Origin: Lysobacterales bacterium UBA2790
GTDB lineage: Bacteria; Pseudomonadota; Gammaproteobacteria; Xanthomonadales; Xanthomonadaceae
Direction: 5' to 3'
Assembly (NCBI GenBank): GCA_002352135.1
Contig: DEHW01000218.1
Coordinates: 1 to 7,104, forward strand
DNA length: 7,104 bases
Shown: positions 1 through 7,075 of the stretch, piece after piece
Layout of the letters: every line of letters starts with the position of its first letter
Position numbering within the stretch: position 1 is the first letter of the stretch
The notes under the pieces: generated by a model
The model's database searches: none
The model's input: only the letters and a program-made list of their open reading frames with translations
What the model was told of the DNA's origin: nothing
Translations under genes and position numbers: made by a program

Positions 1-2975
1 AACCCATTGGCAAACAGGACATTGCTGATGCACTGGTTGACCGGGCCGTTGCAGGGGTCAGTGACGCGAATGCCTGCCAGCGGAAACTCCACACCGTCGG
101 ACACGCCGTCGCCATCGGAGTCGGCCAGATCGACGCGGGTGTTCAACAGTCGCTCGAAGCCGTCGATCAGGCCATCGCCATCGCTGTCAACGTTCGGGTA
201 GGCGTAGCCGATGCGGCTGGCGCTACCTGCGGGATACACCGCCGTATAGCCCTGCGCTTCGAAGGTGGCGCGGTCGCGCTCCAGAAACAGGGCGCAATCG
301 TCCTCGGTCACATTGCACTTGCGATACAGGCGCTCCGCACCGGCGGGGATACAGGTTGCCTCCGGTGTGCATGGCGCATACACATAGCCCTGCAAGCCAC
401 GGAAGGTATAGCCGTCGGCATACGCGGTCTGCACGTGGCTGGTGGTGGTCATCAGCAGAAAGTCGCGATTGTTCAGATTGCAGGCGGGGCCGGACAAGCA
501 ACCCAGCGGTGTCGGGCGTGCACGGTCCAACCAGTACAGCGGCAGCAGCGGCGGCGTGCTGGCATTGGGTTGGTATTCGGTGGTCAGCACATACAACGCC
601 GCTTTGGGTGCAGGCAAAGGCGGTGCCATCGATGTTCCGCCGGGAAACGCGGGATACGCCGACACCGCCGCGCCCTGCGAGGCGTAGCCGCCCTCTTCAT
701 TGATCAACAGCGCAATCGCCGCCTGCGGCACCGTCACCTGCGCCCAGTCGGTTGCCGTGGCACCGTACAGGTTGAACAGCGGCGTCAAGCGATTCTTGAT
801 CGTGCGCCCGGCCACCGCCCCCAGCATGGTTTGCACCGCGCCTTCGGCATTGGGTATGCCGTAGCCATACTTGGGATCCCACGTCGTCAGCCCGCCGGGC
901 ACGGCGGCGTTTTCGACGATCGCATCGCGAATACCCAGGGCATCCACGGTGGATTCCGGGTTGCCCGGCATCACCAATGGATTGATCGAACGCAGAATGC
1001 CCGCCAAGCCCGAATACAGCGGTGCCGACATGGACGTACCACTGCACTCACCGCGACCATTGCCTGCATCGGTATCGCCATAGCTGTCACCGCATTGCAG
1101 ATAGGGATTCCAGTTCTGCCCGGTGTAGATGGTGGAATAGACATTGCGAGCCGCGAAGACGACTTCCTGACGGCGTTCACCGGGTCGAGTTCCGGTGAAA
1201 TTCGAGCCGCATTCTTGGCCGTATTCAGTCACACCACCTGCAGCCGGATCAGGACAGCCGTTCGCAATTCCTGAAGGCAGATCCAGGCGGTCGTTCCAGA
1301 AGGTCTTGTCGGGCTCCAAGCCGCCTACAGCGGCTACGCGTACATCCAGCGCGGGGAAATTCAGTTTTCGGCGATCATTGCCGGATGCGGCAACCATCAG
1401 CATGCCGCGTTGCTCTGCATGCTGCATGGCGAGGCACCACGGATAATTCGGTTGACCAGCACAGAGGTCCAGTTGGCTGATGGCACCGCCGAAACTCTGA
1501 TTGGCGACTTGAACGCCCACATCGGAAGCATAGGTCAGGGCAGCAACGATGGCAGTTCCCGAGGTCGATGATCGCACCTTGTCGTCATCGCAGTACAAGA
1601 ATGAAACGCGCCACGGTGAAATTCCGCAGTGCATGCAGGCACCCTTGGTGTCATCGCTATTGGCATGGCTTGCCCCAATCAAACCCGCGACATGTGTCCC
1701 GTGGCCCGCGTAGAGGTCCACCACCCAGCCATCACCATCGGTATCGCAGCTCGCCAGGCTCGGGTCCAAGCTGGAGACAGGCTCGCGTTCATCAACGTTG
1801 AAATCAATGGCATAGGGATCGGTATCGGTCACCCGTCCCACGTCGACGCCATAGGCGGTCAGGAAGTTGCCTGCCAGATAATTGCCATTGGCATCAAAAC
1901 TGCGCAGGTCGGGATGATCGATCTGCAAGCCATTGTCGATAGTCGCTACCAGGCTCCATCCACCCGCCCACAGCCAGGCGCGATCAAAACGGTGGTCGGT
2001 GATCCAGCCCTGACCCGGGCTACCGGTGCGAGTCGGCGGTTGCACAGGGGCGGCAGGCGTGTCTTGACCCACAGGCAAGGGTGACCAATTGAGGTCTTCG
2101 TAGGTAAACGCCGCCAGGATATGTGAATCTGCCGCCATGGCTACCAGGGCGTTGTCCAGATTGGCACCTTCCGGATACTCAATGATGACGTAGCGTTCCA
2201 ATTTGGCGCGCGGGTCCTCAGGGTTGGTCAACAGCCACAACTTGAAGCTGCCATAAGCGCGGCGCGTCAACAGGTAGTAGGCGCGGATCGGGTCTTCGGC
2301 CTGAAACCCGGAACTCAACTGACCCAGGTAGCCCGAGCTGAAACTGATCGGCTCCACCACCATCTGCGGCGTGGGCGTGCCCGGCGCATCCGACAGCAGC
2401 ACCAGCAGGCGACGATCTTCCGCACGCGCTGCCAGCGGTAGCAACAGGATTACCGCAAGGATCAAGGTCGACCCACGGCGTCGCAAGGCCCATGTTGCCA
2501 ACAGGGCCATCAGGCTGGCGAATGCCATCAACAAAAACGGACGGCTTGCAGGAATCGTTTCAGGCGCAGCCGCTGTCACGGTCAGCGGCGCGGATGACAT
2601 CAGAAACGTCTGTTGGTAGGAATAGAAAGCATCCACCATCCAGACTTCGACCGAATACTGTCCCACGGGAAGAACCCCAAGGTTGAAGTCATCTGTTGTT
2701 ACTGGAACGTTACAGAATCCGCTCAGATGTGTTGCGCCAGCGACGATGATTTGGATGGTCTGACCAACCCTTTCTATTCGCAGGGGCGGCGAACCGGGCG
2801 ATGTAATATCGAGCGCATGACAAACTCCATTTCGCACGTTCGCCGTCACCGCCTGTTGCGAGGTAGGTTGGGCGGGCGTGAAGACGGGGGAATCCACAAA
2901 GGCAAGTGCGGGCGCGGCGAGCAGCGAAAACACCAATGTGATGCAAATCACAATAAGACGGTGATGCCAGTTCAT
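1..2975 (-). CDS. Secreted subtilisin-family (S8) serine protease with N-terminal IPTL-CTERM-like module; 3' end outside window
   Basis: This is one uninterrupted reading frame of 991 codons that runs off the left edge, so its C-terminus is missing. The catalytic set of peptidase family S8 is complete: Asp347 in ATIDNG, His425 in GHGTHVAG, the oxyanion-hole Asn533 in ASGND and Ser648 in GTSMSAP. The catalytic domain spans roughly residues 325-715. Residues 1-25 form a Sec signal peptide ending in ALA. Residues 26-140 are a predicted beta-rich domain with two cysteines (52, 88) and an LGVLPVGQYSV motif. Residues 141-185 hold two hydrophobic segments flanking three arginines. Residues 186-320 are probably a propeptide. 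After the protease domain comes a cysteine-containing region I do not recognise (716-929), then two Asp-rich calcium-binding repeats of thrombospondin type 3 kind (930-941 and 952-963). The protein is likely exported and degrades extracellular protein; the substrate is unknown. The start at 2975 is supported by GGAG six bases upstream and by the signal peptide. The family call is firm; the role is inferred. Confidence 0.93.
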   Translation of the reverse strand, partial: MNWHHRLIVICITLVFSLLAAPALAFVDSPVFTPAQPTSQQAVTANVRNGVCHALDITSPGSPPLRIERVGQTIQIIVAGATHLSGFCNVPVTTDDFNLGVLPVGQYSVEVWMVDAFYSYQQTFLMSSAPLTVTAAAPETIPASRPFLLMAFASLMALLATWALRRRGSTLILAVILLLPLAARAEDRRLLVLLSDAPGTPTPQMVVEPISFSSGYLGQLSSGFQAEDPIRAYYLLTRRAYGSFKLWLLTNPEDPRAKLERYVIIEYPEGANLDNALVAMAADSHILAAFTYEDLNWSPLPVGQDTPAAPVQPPTRTGSPGQGWITDHRFDRAWLWAGGWSLVATIDNGLQIDHPDLRSFDANGNYLAGNFLTAYGVDVGRVTDTDPYAIDFNVDEREPVSSLDPSLASCDTDGDGWVVDLYAGHGTHVAGLIGASHANSDDTKGACMHCGISPWRVSFLYCDDDKVRSSTSGTAIVAALTYASDVGVQVANQSFGGAISQLDLCAGQPNYPWCLAMQHAEQRGMLMVAASGNDRRKLNFPALDVRVAAVGGLEPDKTFWNDRLDLPSGIANGCPDPAAGGVTEYGQECGSNFTGTRPGERRQEVVFAARNVYSTIYTGQNWNPYLQCGDSYGDTDAGNGRGECSGTSMSAPLYSGLAGILRSINPLVMPGNPESTVDALGIRDAIVENAAVPGGLTTWDPKYGYGIPNAEGAVQTMLGAVAGRTIKNRLTPLFNLYGATATDWAQVTVPQAAIALLINEEGGYASQGAAVSAYPAFPGGTSMAPPLPAPKAALYVLTTEYQPNASTPPLLPLYWLDRARPTPLGCLSGPACNLNNRDFLLMTTTSHVQTAYADGYTFRGLQGYVYAPCTPEATCIPAGAERLYRKCNVTEDDCALFLERDRATFEAQGYTAVYPAGSASRIGYAYPNVDSDGDGLIDGFERLLNTRVDLADSDGDGVSDGVEFPLAGIRVTDPCNGPVNQCISNVLFANG
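87..188 (-). other. Tandem thrombospondin type 3-like calcium-binding repeats in the protease C-terminal region
   Basis: Residues 930-941 read DSDGDGLIDGFE and residues 952-963 read DSDGDGVSDGVE, giving two copies of DxDxDGxxDxxE spaced 22 residues apart. This is the known calcium-binding pattern of thrombospondin type 3 repeats, which are common in secreted bacterial proteases as rigid linkers to further domains. More copies may follow beyond the left edge. The motif match is seen directly; calcium binding is inferred from the family. Confidence 0.8.
2421..2555 (-). other. Fusion-junction candidate: sorting-tail-like segment followed by signal-peptide-like segment inside the protease gene
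   Basis: Codons 141-185 encode Ile-Pro, a hydrophobic stretch (147-164), Arg-Arg-Arg (165-167), a second hydrophobic stretch (170-183), and Ala-Arg-Ala just before Glu186. The first half has the layout of an IPTL-CTERM C-terminal sorting signal: IP start, hydrophobic helix, arginine cluster. It lacks the usual TL and the conserved SxW. The second half has the layout of a Sec signal peptide with a cleavage site after Ala185. In-frame ATG codons at 2528 and 2510 could start a shorter protease, but neither has a recognisable Shine-Dalgarno upstream, which favours translation as one long protein. The alternative is a simple two-helix membrane hairpin. Confidence 0.5.
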
Positions 2976-2981
2976 CGGAAG

Positions 2982-2985
2982 CTCC
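2982..2985 (-). promoter_or_regulatory. Ribosome binding site of the protease gene
   Basis: GGAG (within TTGGAG) lies six bases before the ATG at 2975. It decides in favour of the full-length start over the internal ATGs at 2528 and 2510, which have no comparable site. Confidence 0.75.
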
Positions 2986-2997
2986 AATAAAGATGGG

Positions 2998-3016
2998 CCG
3001 TCGCCCCAATCGACGG
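2998..3016 (-). promoter_or_regulatory. Small hairpin in the protease 5' leader
   Basis: CCGTCG and CGACGG form a perfect six-base-pair stem around a seven-base loop. It sits just downstream of the predicted transcription start and 22 bases before the protease ATG. It may stabilise the transcript's 5' end. No known riboswitch or leader family was recognised, and chance is possible at this GC content. Confidence 0.3.
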
Positions 3017-3024
3017 TGAGGTGG

Positions 3025-3053
3025 AACCTAGAGAGCGAATCTGTGCTCGTCAA
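3025..3053 (-). promoter_or_regulatory. Sigma70-like promoter candidate for the protease gene
   Basis: TTGACG (3053-3048, five of six matches to the -35 consensus) and TAGGTT (3030-3025, three of six matches to the -10 consensus) are separated by exactly 17 bases. AT-rich sequence rich in T runs lies upstream (about 3060-3117) and could serve as an UP element. Transcription would begin near 3018, giving a leader of about 43 bases. The location between a likely sufD terminator and a gene with its own Shine-Dalgarno fits. The -10 box is weak. Confidence 0.45.
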
Positions 3054-3203
3054 GTAGAACAATTCAATTTATGCGACGTTGATTGCAACGAAGATGAAAA
3101 AAATAAAATTAGCGCCTGCATATTCAATGCATCGGAAAGCAGTAGCAGTAGAGGATGACCTTCTGCCTGTGCCGCCGGGCTCAAGGCAGGCGCTGTCGTC
3201 ACG

Positions 3204-3239
3204 AAAAACGAGGTCGCCAGCCGTGCTATCACACTGGCG
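3204..3239 (-). terminator. Possible Rho-independent terminator after sufD
   Basis: Beginning eight bases after the sufD stop, CGCCAG pairs with CTGGCG (3239-3234 with 3220-3215). An inner GTG/CAC pairing closes a four-base ATAG loop, leaving one and two unpaired bases between the two stems. A run of five T (3208-3204) follows, but only after a six-base spacer, which is longer than in a textbook terminator. Its position supports an end to the suf transcript here. Confidence 0.4.
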
Positions 3240-3246
3240 AGTGGGA

Positions 3247-4530
3247 TCAATACGATTTGATGGCTGACAGCACGGGCGCCAGCGACGCTGTCAGGTCCGC
3301 ATCGTCCAGCACATCCAGCACTTCGATCAGAAACGCCTGCATCAGGAGTGCGCGGGCGTCGGGTTTAGGAATGCCGCGTGATTGCAGGTAGAACAGGGCC
3401 TGCGCATCGAGTTGACCGACGGTGGCGCCATGTGCGGCTTTCACTTCGTCGGCATCGATCACCAGGACGGGCTGCGTGTTGACCTCGGCGGTGTCGGCGA
3501 GCAGCAGATTGCGATTGCTGAGTTGGGCATCGGTGCCGTCGGCACCTTGGCGGATGTGGATGCCGCCAAAGAAGCTGAGCTTGGCGCGTTCGGTGGCCAG
3601 ACCACGCCAGCGCAAATCGCAGCGGGTGTCGAGGGCGATGTGTTCGAGCTGCAGACGCGTATCCAGCAGCCGTTTGCCATCGGCCAGCATCGCACCGCCG
3701 GAGATCATCGAAGCCGCTTCACCCTGCAGCGAGGCATTGCACTCGTGGCGCGACACGGCGGCCCCGAGTTCCAGATCTACCCGACGATATTCCGCACCGG
3801 CGGCGAGTACGGCGTCGGTGCGATACAGCAGGGTGGCGTGCTCGCTGGCGTTCTGCTGGCGGACATGACGCAGCACCGCGCCGGGCTTCAGATGCACATG
3901 GCAGAGGGTGTTGTCGAAATGCGCGTGGGCATCGGCAGCGAGTTGATGTTCGATCACGCTCAGGCAGGCACCGTGGCGCAGCTCGATCAGATGCCGCAGA
4001 TGCCAAGCGACATCAGCCGCTTCCGATGCACCGATGCTGACCAGATGCAGAGGCGCAGTCTGCTGCACGTTTTCTTCGAGCTGGATCACCGCGCCTTCGA
4101 CGGCCAGGGCAGCGTTGAGGCGCGCGAAGCTTTCGTCGGCATCAGTGAAGAGGCGTCCCATCCAGGCCACGTCGCGCGGATGGGCCTGATGCAGCAATCG
4201 CCCCAGCGATTCCACCCGCACGCCTTCGGCGAGTCCACTCAGATCGCTCAGACTGCGATCACACCAGCCGTTGACGAAGACCAGTCGCGGCGCCGGAATA
4301 TCGGACAGCAAGGCGGCATCGACGCTGGCGCCGGTAGCGGCGCGAAACACGCGCTGTGCCATCGGTCGCAGCGGGAAATAGCGCCAGCGTTCGGCACGCG
4401 CGGCAGGCAGATCATCCCGCAACGCGGCGGCAAGCGCCTTGCTGCGCGACTCTGCCAATCCACCGGCGGCACGCAAGGGCTCGGGCAGGGCCGCGTACTG
4501 CTGCGCGAAGGAATCCAGCAAGGCGCTCAT
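3247..4530 (-). CDS. sufD: Fe-S cluster assembly protein SufD
   Basis: SufD is the partner of SufB in the cytoplasmic SufBC2D scaffold, which builds iron-sulfur clusters, and it also takes part in iron acquisition. The 427-residue protein has the usual length for the family, a helical N-terminal part (about 1-110) and the beta-helix SufBD core from roughly 160 onward. The C-terminal signature HGATVGQLDAQALFYLQSRGI (from His367) is clear. His367 aligns with E. coli SufD His360, which is known to be needed for cluster assembly. The start was placed at the ATG at 4530. That ATG overlaps the sufC stop by one base (TGATG) and has GGAG eight bases upstream. A GTG one codon earlier is possible but is spaced less well. 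The overlap implies translational coupling with sufC. No sufS follows; the next gene is a protease under its own likely promoter. Confidence 0.96.
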   Translation of the reverse strand: MSALLDSFAQQYAALPEPLRAAGGLAESRSKALAAALRDDLPAARAERWRYFPLRPMAQRVFRAATGASVDAALLSDIPAPRLVFVNGWCDRSLSDLSGLAEGVRVESLGRLLHQAHPRDVAWMGRLFTDADESFARLNAALAVEGAVIQLEENVQQTAPLHLVSIGASEAADVAWHLRHLIELRHGACLSVIEHQLAADAHAHFDNTLCHVHLKPGAVLRHVRQQNASEHATLLYRTDAVLAAGAEYRRVDLELGAAVSRHECNASLQGEAASMISGGAMLADGKRLLDTRLQLEHIALDTRCDLRWRGLATERAKLSFFGGIHIRQGADGTDAQLSNRNLLLADTAEVNTQPVLVIDADEVKAAHGATVGQLDAQALFYLQSRGIPKPDARALLMQAFLIEVLDVLDDADLTASLAPVLSAIKSY

Positions 4531-5291
4531 CACGCGATCTCCGGACTCAACCGTTCCTTGACCCAGGCATAGCCATGCGATTCGAGCTGCAGGGCCAGCT
4601 CGGGGCCGCCGCTTTCGACGATGCGACCGTCGGCCAGCACGTGCACCACATCCGGCACGATGTAGTCGAGCAGACGCTGGTAATGGGTGATTACCAGAAA
4701 CGCCCGCTCGGGCGAGCGCTGCGCGTTGACGCCATCGGCCACCGCCTTCAGCGCATCGATATCGAGACCGGAGTCGGTCTCGTCGAGGATGGCCAGCTTC
4801 GGTTCCAGCACGGCCATCTGGAAGATCTCGTTGCGCTTCTTTTCGCCGCCCGAAAAGCCCGAGTTGACGGCACGATGCAGCAGCTCTTCCTTCAGGCTCA
4901 GCACCTGCAGCTTCTGCCGCACGAGCTTGAGGAACTGGATCGCATCCAGCTCCTCTTCACCGCGTGCCTTGCGCTGTGCATTCAGCGCCGTGCGCAGGAA
5001 ATAGGTGTTGTTCACACCGGGAATCTCGACCGGATACTGGAAGGCCAGAAACACACCGGCCGCCGCGCGTTCTTCAGGCTCCATGGTCAACAGATTCTGG
5101 CCGTTGAACTCGACCGTCCCGGCGGTGACTTCATAGCCTTCCCGGCCAGCCAGCACATGCCCCAGCGTGGATTTGCCCGCACCGTTCGGACCCATGATGG
5201 CGTGCAGCTTGCCGGGTTCGAGCGTCAACGACAGGCCCTTGAGGATGTCGCGCTCACCGGCGCGGACGTGGAGGTTTTCGATCTTGAGCAT
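4530..5291 (-). CDS. sufC: Fe-S cluster assembly ATPase SufC
   Basis: SufC is the ABC-type ATPase of the SufBC2D complex. ATP binding makes the two SufC subunits dimerise and reshapes SufB/SufD so that a cluster can form; it is cytoplasmic and not a transporter. The 253-residue protein carries Walker A GPNGAGKST (34-42, Lys40), the Q-loop in AFQYPVEIPG (Gln85), the signature GFSGGEKKR (145-153), Walker B ending in Asp170-Glu171, the D-loop SGLD (174-177) and the switch His203. The start at MLKIENLHVR matches family N-termini. The frame stays open for 44 more codons upstream, but these run through the palindromic repeat and do not look like SufC. No strong Shine-Dalgarno is visible. Unusually, 333 bases separate it from sufB, while it overlaps sufD by one base. 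Confidence 0.97.
   Translation of the reverse strand: MLKIENLHVRAGERDILKGLSLTLEPGKLHAIMGPNGAGKSTLGHVLAGREGYEVTAGTVEFNGQNLLTMEPEERAAAGVFLAFQYPVEIPGVNNTYFLRTALNAQRKARGEEELDAIQFLKLVRQKLQVLSLKEELLHRAVNSGFSGGEKKRNEIFQMAVLEPKLAILDETDSGLDIDALKAVADGVNAQRSPERAFLVITHYQRLLDYIVPDVVHVLADGRIVESGGPELALQLESHGYAWVKERLSPEIA
4539..4542 (-). promoter_or_regulatory. Ribosome binding site of sufD, inside the sufC 3' end
   Basis: GGAG within the last sufC codons lies eight bases before the ATG at 4530 and five before the GTG at 4533. The spacing favours the ATG as the sufD start and fits coupled translation of sufC and sufD. Confidence 0.65.
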
Positions 5292-5624
5292 GGTCGGGGT
5301 CTTCAGAGGGTCACACGGGTGTGGCACGGAGCCAGAATGAGGCGATGAAATGATGGGCAGCATGGATCGGAGGCGGAATAGGCGATGTTCGCTCTGGCAG
5401 CCACCGACGCGCCAAGGCGTCATTCCGGACTTGATCCGGAATCCAGCTGTTGCACCACCACGCCCGACGGCGAACCGCTGGATACCCGCTTTCGCGGGTA
5501 TGACGACTTTCGGGGTCGGACATCACCGGGCGCTCGTCATATTGGCCCGCCGAAACGCAACGCTTGATCGAATGCGCTTCGCTACGGAATAGCATCGGTC
5601 TCGACGCGTCCACGCTGCAGCCGA
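5292..5624. other. Long sufB-sufC intergenic region
   Basis: These 333 bases contain no credible gene. The central part is the palindromic repeat at 5418-5505. Between the repeat and the sufC start there is a small inverted repeat (CACACGGGTGTG, 5312-5323). I see no convincing promoter with good -35/-10 spacing for sufC. Short frames crossing the region on either strand read through the repeat and resemble nothing I know. Confidence 0.7.
5418..5505. repeat. Dispersed double-hairpin palindromic repeat (REP/MITE-like)
   Basis: The element begins CGTCAT and ends ATGACG, a perfect six-base terminal inverted repeat. It holds two perfect eight-base-pair hairpins: ATTCCGGA/TCCGGAAT with a five-base loop (5422-5442), and ATACCCGC/GCGGGTAT with a four-base loop (5482-5501). 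Inner ATCCAG (5441-5446) and CTGGAT (5478-5483) mirror each other, so the two halves form one large inverted repeat that could fold as a cruciform. The wording (GTCATTCCGGA..GATCCGGAATCCAG and CTTTCGCGGGTATGACG) is of a type often scattered between genes in proteobacterial genomes. It carries no coding capacity. If transcribed, it may shield or attenuate the sufB-sufC message. Confidence 0.85.
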
Positions 5625-7064
5625 TCATCCCACCGCCCCTTCCAAGGACACTTCCAGCAACTTCTTCGCCTCCACCGCAAACTCCATCGGCAGTTCCTTG
5701 AAGACCTGCTTGCAGAAGCCGTCGACGATCATCGAGACGGCGTCCTCTTCGCCGATGCCGCGCGAGCGGCAGTAGAACAACTGGTCGTCGCTGATCTTCG
5801 AGGTGGTGGCTTCGTGTTCGACGATGGCGTCGGCGCGGCGCACTTCGATGTAGGGAAACGTGTGGGCGCCACAGCGCTTGCCGATCAGCAGGCTGTCGCA
5901 TTGCGTGTAATTGCGGGCGTTGGCGGCATTTTTCTCTACCTTGACCAGACCGCGATAGCTGTTCTGGCCGTGTCCGGCGCTGATGCCCTTGCTGATGATC
6001 TTCGACTTGGTGTTCCTGCCGAGGTGAATCATCTTGGTGCCGGTATCCGCCTGCTGGCGATGATGGGTGAGGGCGACCGAATAGAACTCGCCCACCGAGT
6101 CGTCACCGCGCAGGACGCAGCTCGGGTACTTCCAGGTGATCGCCGAACCGGTTTCGACCTGGGTCCAACTGATCTTGGATTTGGCGCCACGACATTCGCC
6201 GCGTTTGGTGACGAAGTTGTAGATGCCACCGACGCCATTCTCGTCGCCCGGATACCAGTTCTGCACCGTGCTGTACTTGATCTCGGCGCGTTCCAGCGTG
6301 ACCAGCTCGACCACCGCCGCGTGCAGTTGATTTTCATCGCGCTGCGGGGCGGTGCAGCCCTCGAGGTAGGACACGTAGCTGCCTTCCTCGGCGATGATCA
6401 AGGTGCGCTCGAACTGGCCGGTCTCCGCCGCATTGATGCGGAAATACGTCGACAGCTCCATCGGGCAACGCGTGTTCTTCGGGATGAACACGAAACTGCC
6501 ATCGGAGAACACCGCCGAATTGAGCGCGGCAAAGTAGTTGTCACCCACCGGCACCACGCTGCCCAGATACTGCTTCACCAGTTCGGGATGCTCGTGCACG
6601 GCTTCGGAAAAGCTGCAGAAGATCACCCCGGCTTCGGCCAGTTCCTTCTTGAACGTGGTGCCCACCGACACAGAGTCGAACACCGCATCGACGGCCACAC
6701 CCGCCAGACGCGCGCGCTCGTGCAAGGGCACGCCGAGCTTTTCGTAGGTTTCCAGCAATTTCGGGTCCACCTCGTCGAGCGAGGCGTATTTCTTTTTCGG
6801 CGCGGCGAAGTAGCTGATGTCCTGATAGTCGATGGGCGCGATCTGCAATTTGGCCCAGTCCGGCGGCGTCATGGTCAGCCAATGCCGGTAGGCCTTCAGA
6901 CGCCACTCGGTGAGCCATTCGGGCTCATTCTTCTTGGCCGAGATCATCCGCACGACGTCTTCGTTCAGGCCTTTCGGCGCGATCTCGGCGTCGATGTCGG
7001 TGACAAAGCCCGCCGCGTACTGGCGCGACAGGGCGGCTTCAATTTCGGTGCGTTCGGTGGCCAT
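5625..7064 (-). CDS. sufB: Fe-S cluster assembly scaffold protein SufB
   Basis: SufB is the main scaffold subunit of the cytoplasmic SufBC2D complex; it receives persulfide sulfur and, with SufD, holds the nascent iron-sulfur cluster. The 479-residue protein is full length for the family (E. coli 495). The SufBD beta-helix core covers most of the C-terminal two thirds. Cys389 in [10 protein letters not shown] with His417 and Glu418 in EHEATTS keeps the exact spacing of E. coli Cys405/His433/Glu434, the proposed cluster-assembly residues. Cys237 in YLEGCTAP corresponds to the conserved Cys254 region used for sulfur transfer. The start at 7064 is supported by AGAGG six bases upstream and by a typical N-terminus. 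It is probably the first suf structural gene of the operon, but whatever lies upstream (often an Rrf2-type regulator in related organisms) is beyond the window. Confidence 0.98.
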   Translation of the reverse strand: MATERTEIEAALSRQYAAGFVTDIDAEIAPKGLNEDVVRMISAKKNEPEWLTEWRLKAYRHWLTMTPPDWAKLQIAPIDYQDISYFAAPKKKYASLDEVDPKLLETYEKLGVPLHERARLAGVAVDAVFDSVSVGTTFKKELAEAGVIFCSFSEAVHEHPELVKQYLGSVVPVGDNYFAALNSAVFSDGSFVFIPKNTRCPMELSTYFRINAAETGQFERTLIIAEEGSYVSYLEGCTAPQRDENQLHAAVVELVTLERAEIKYSTVQNWYPGDENGVGGIYNFVTKRGECRGAKSKISWTQVETGSAITWKYPSCVLRGDDSVGEFYSVALTHHRQQADTGTKMIHLGRNTKSKIISKGISAGHGQNSYRGLVKVEKNAANARNYTQCDSLLIGKRCGAHTFPYIEVRRADAIVEHEATTSKISDDQLFYCRSRGIGEEDAVSMIVDGFCKQVFKELPMEFAVEAKKLLEVSLEGAVG

Positions 7065-7070
7065 GGGCTG

Positions 7071-7075
7071 CCTCT
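7071..7075 (-). promoter_or_regulatory. Ribosome binding site of sufB
   Basis: AGAGG is six bases before the sufB ATG. The remaining 29 bases up to the window edge show no recognisable promoter, so the operon promoter or an upstream regulator gene must lie outside. Confidence 0.7.

Noticed and set aside
435..1274. A 279-codon open frame on the plus strand opposite the protease
   Set aside because: The minus strand here encodes the catalytic Ser region and the C-terminal part of the protease in an unbroken frame; the antisense frame is a shadow.
1..2975. The protease as a frameshifted pseudogene, because short minus-strand frames appear in other phases
   Set aside because: Reading codon by codon from the ATG at 2975 to the left edge gives no stop and keeps every catalytic motif in one frame, so the gene is intact as far as it can be seen.
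3110..3130. A second terminator formed by TGCAT/ATGCA followed by a T-rich run
   Set aside because: The stem is only five base pairs and AT-rich, and the T-rich stretch starts about eleven bases later, too far for a standard terminator.
3050..3250. A 66-codon minus-strand frame between sufD and the protease with a hydrophobic N-terminus
   Set aside because: It would need a TTG start overlapping the sufD stop, has no good ribosome site, and runs through the terminator-like hairpin and the AT-rich promoter region.
3382..4572. A 396-codon open frame on the plus strand opposite sufD
   Set aside because: It lies exactly antisense to a clear sufD, its product is low-complexity in style and resembles no known family; it is a by-product of GC-rich codon use.
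4356..5348. A 330-codon open frame on the plus strand opposite sufC
   Set aside because: sufC on the other strand has every ABC ATPase motif; the antisense product has no recognisable features.
5292..5423. A 44-residue N-terminal extension of SufC
   Set aside because: The extension is translated from the intergenic region and the edge of the palindromic repeat, and family members start at the MLKIENL position.
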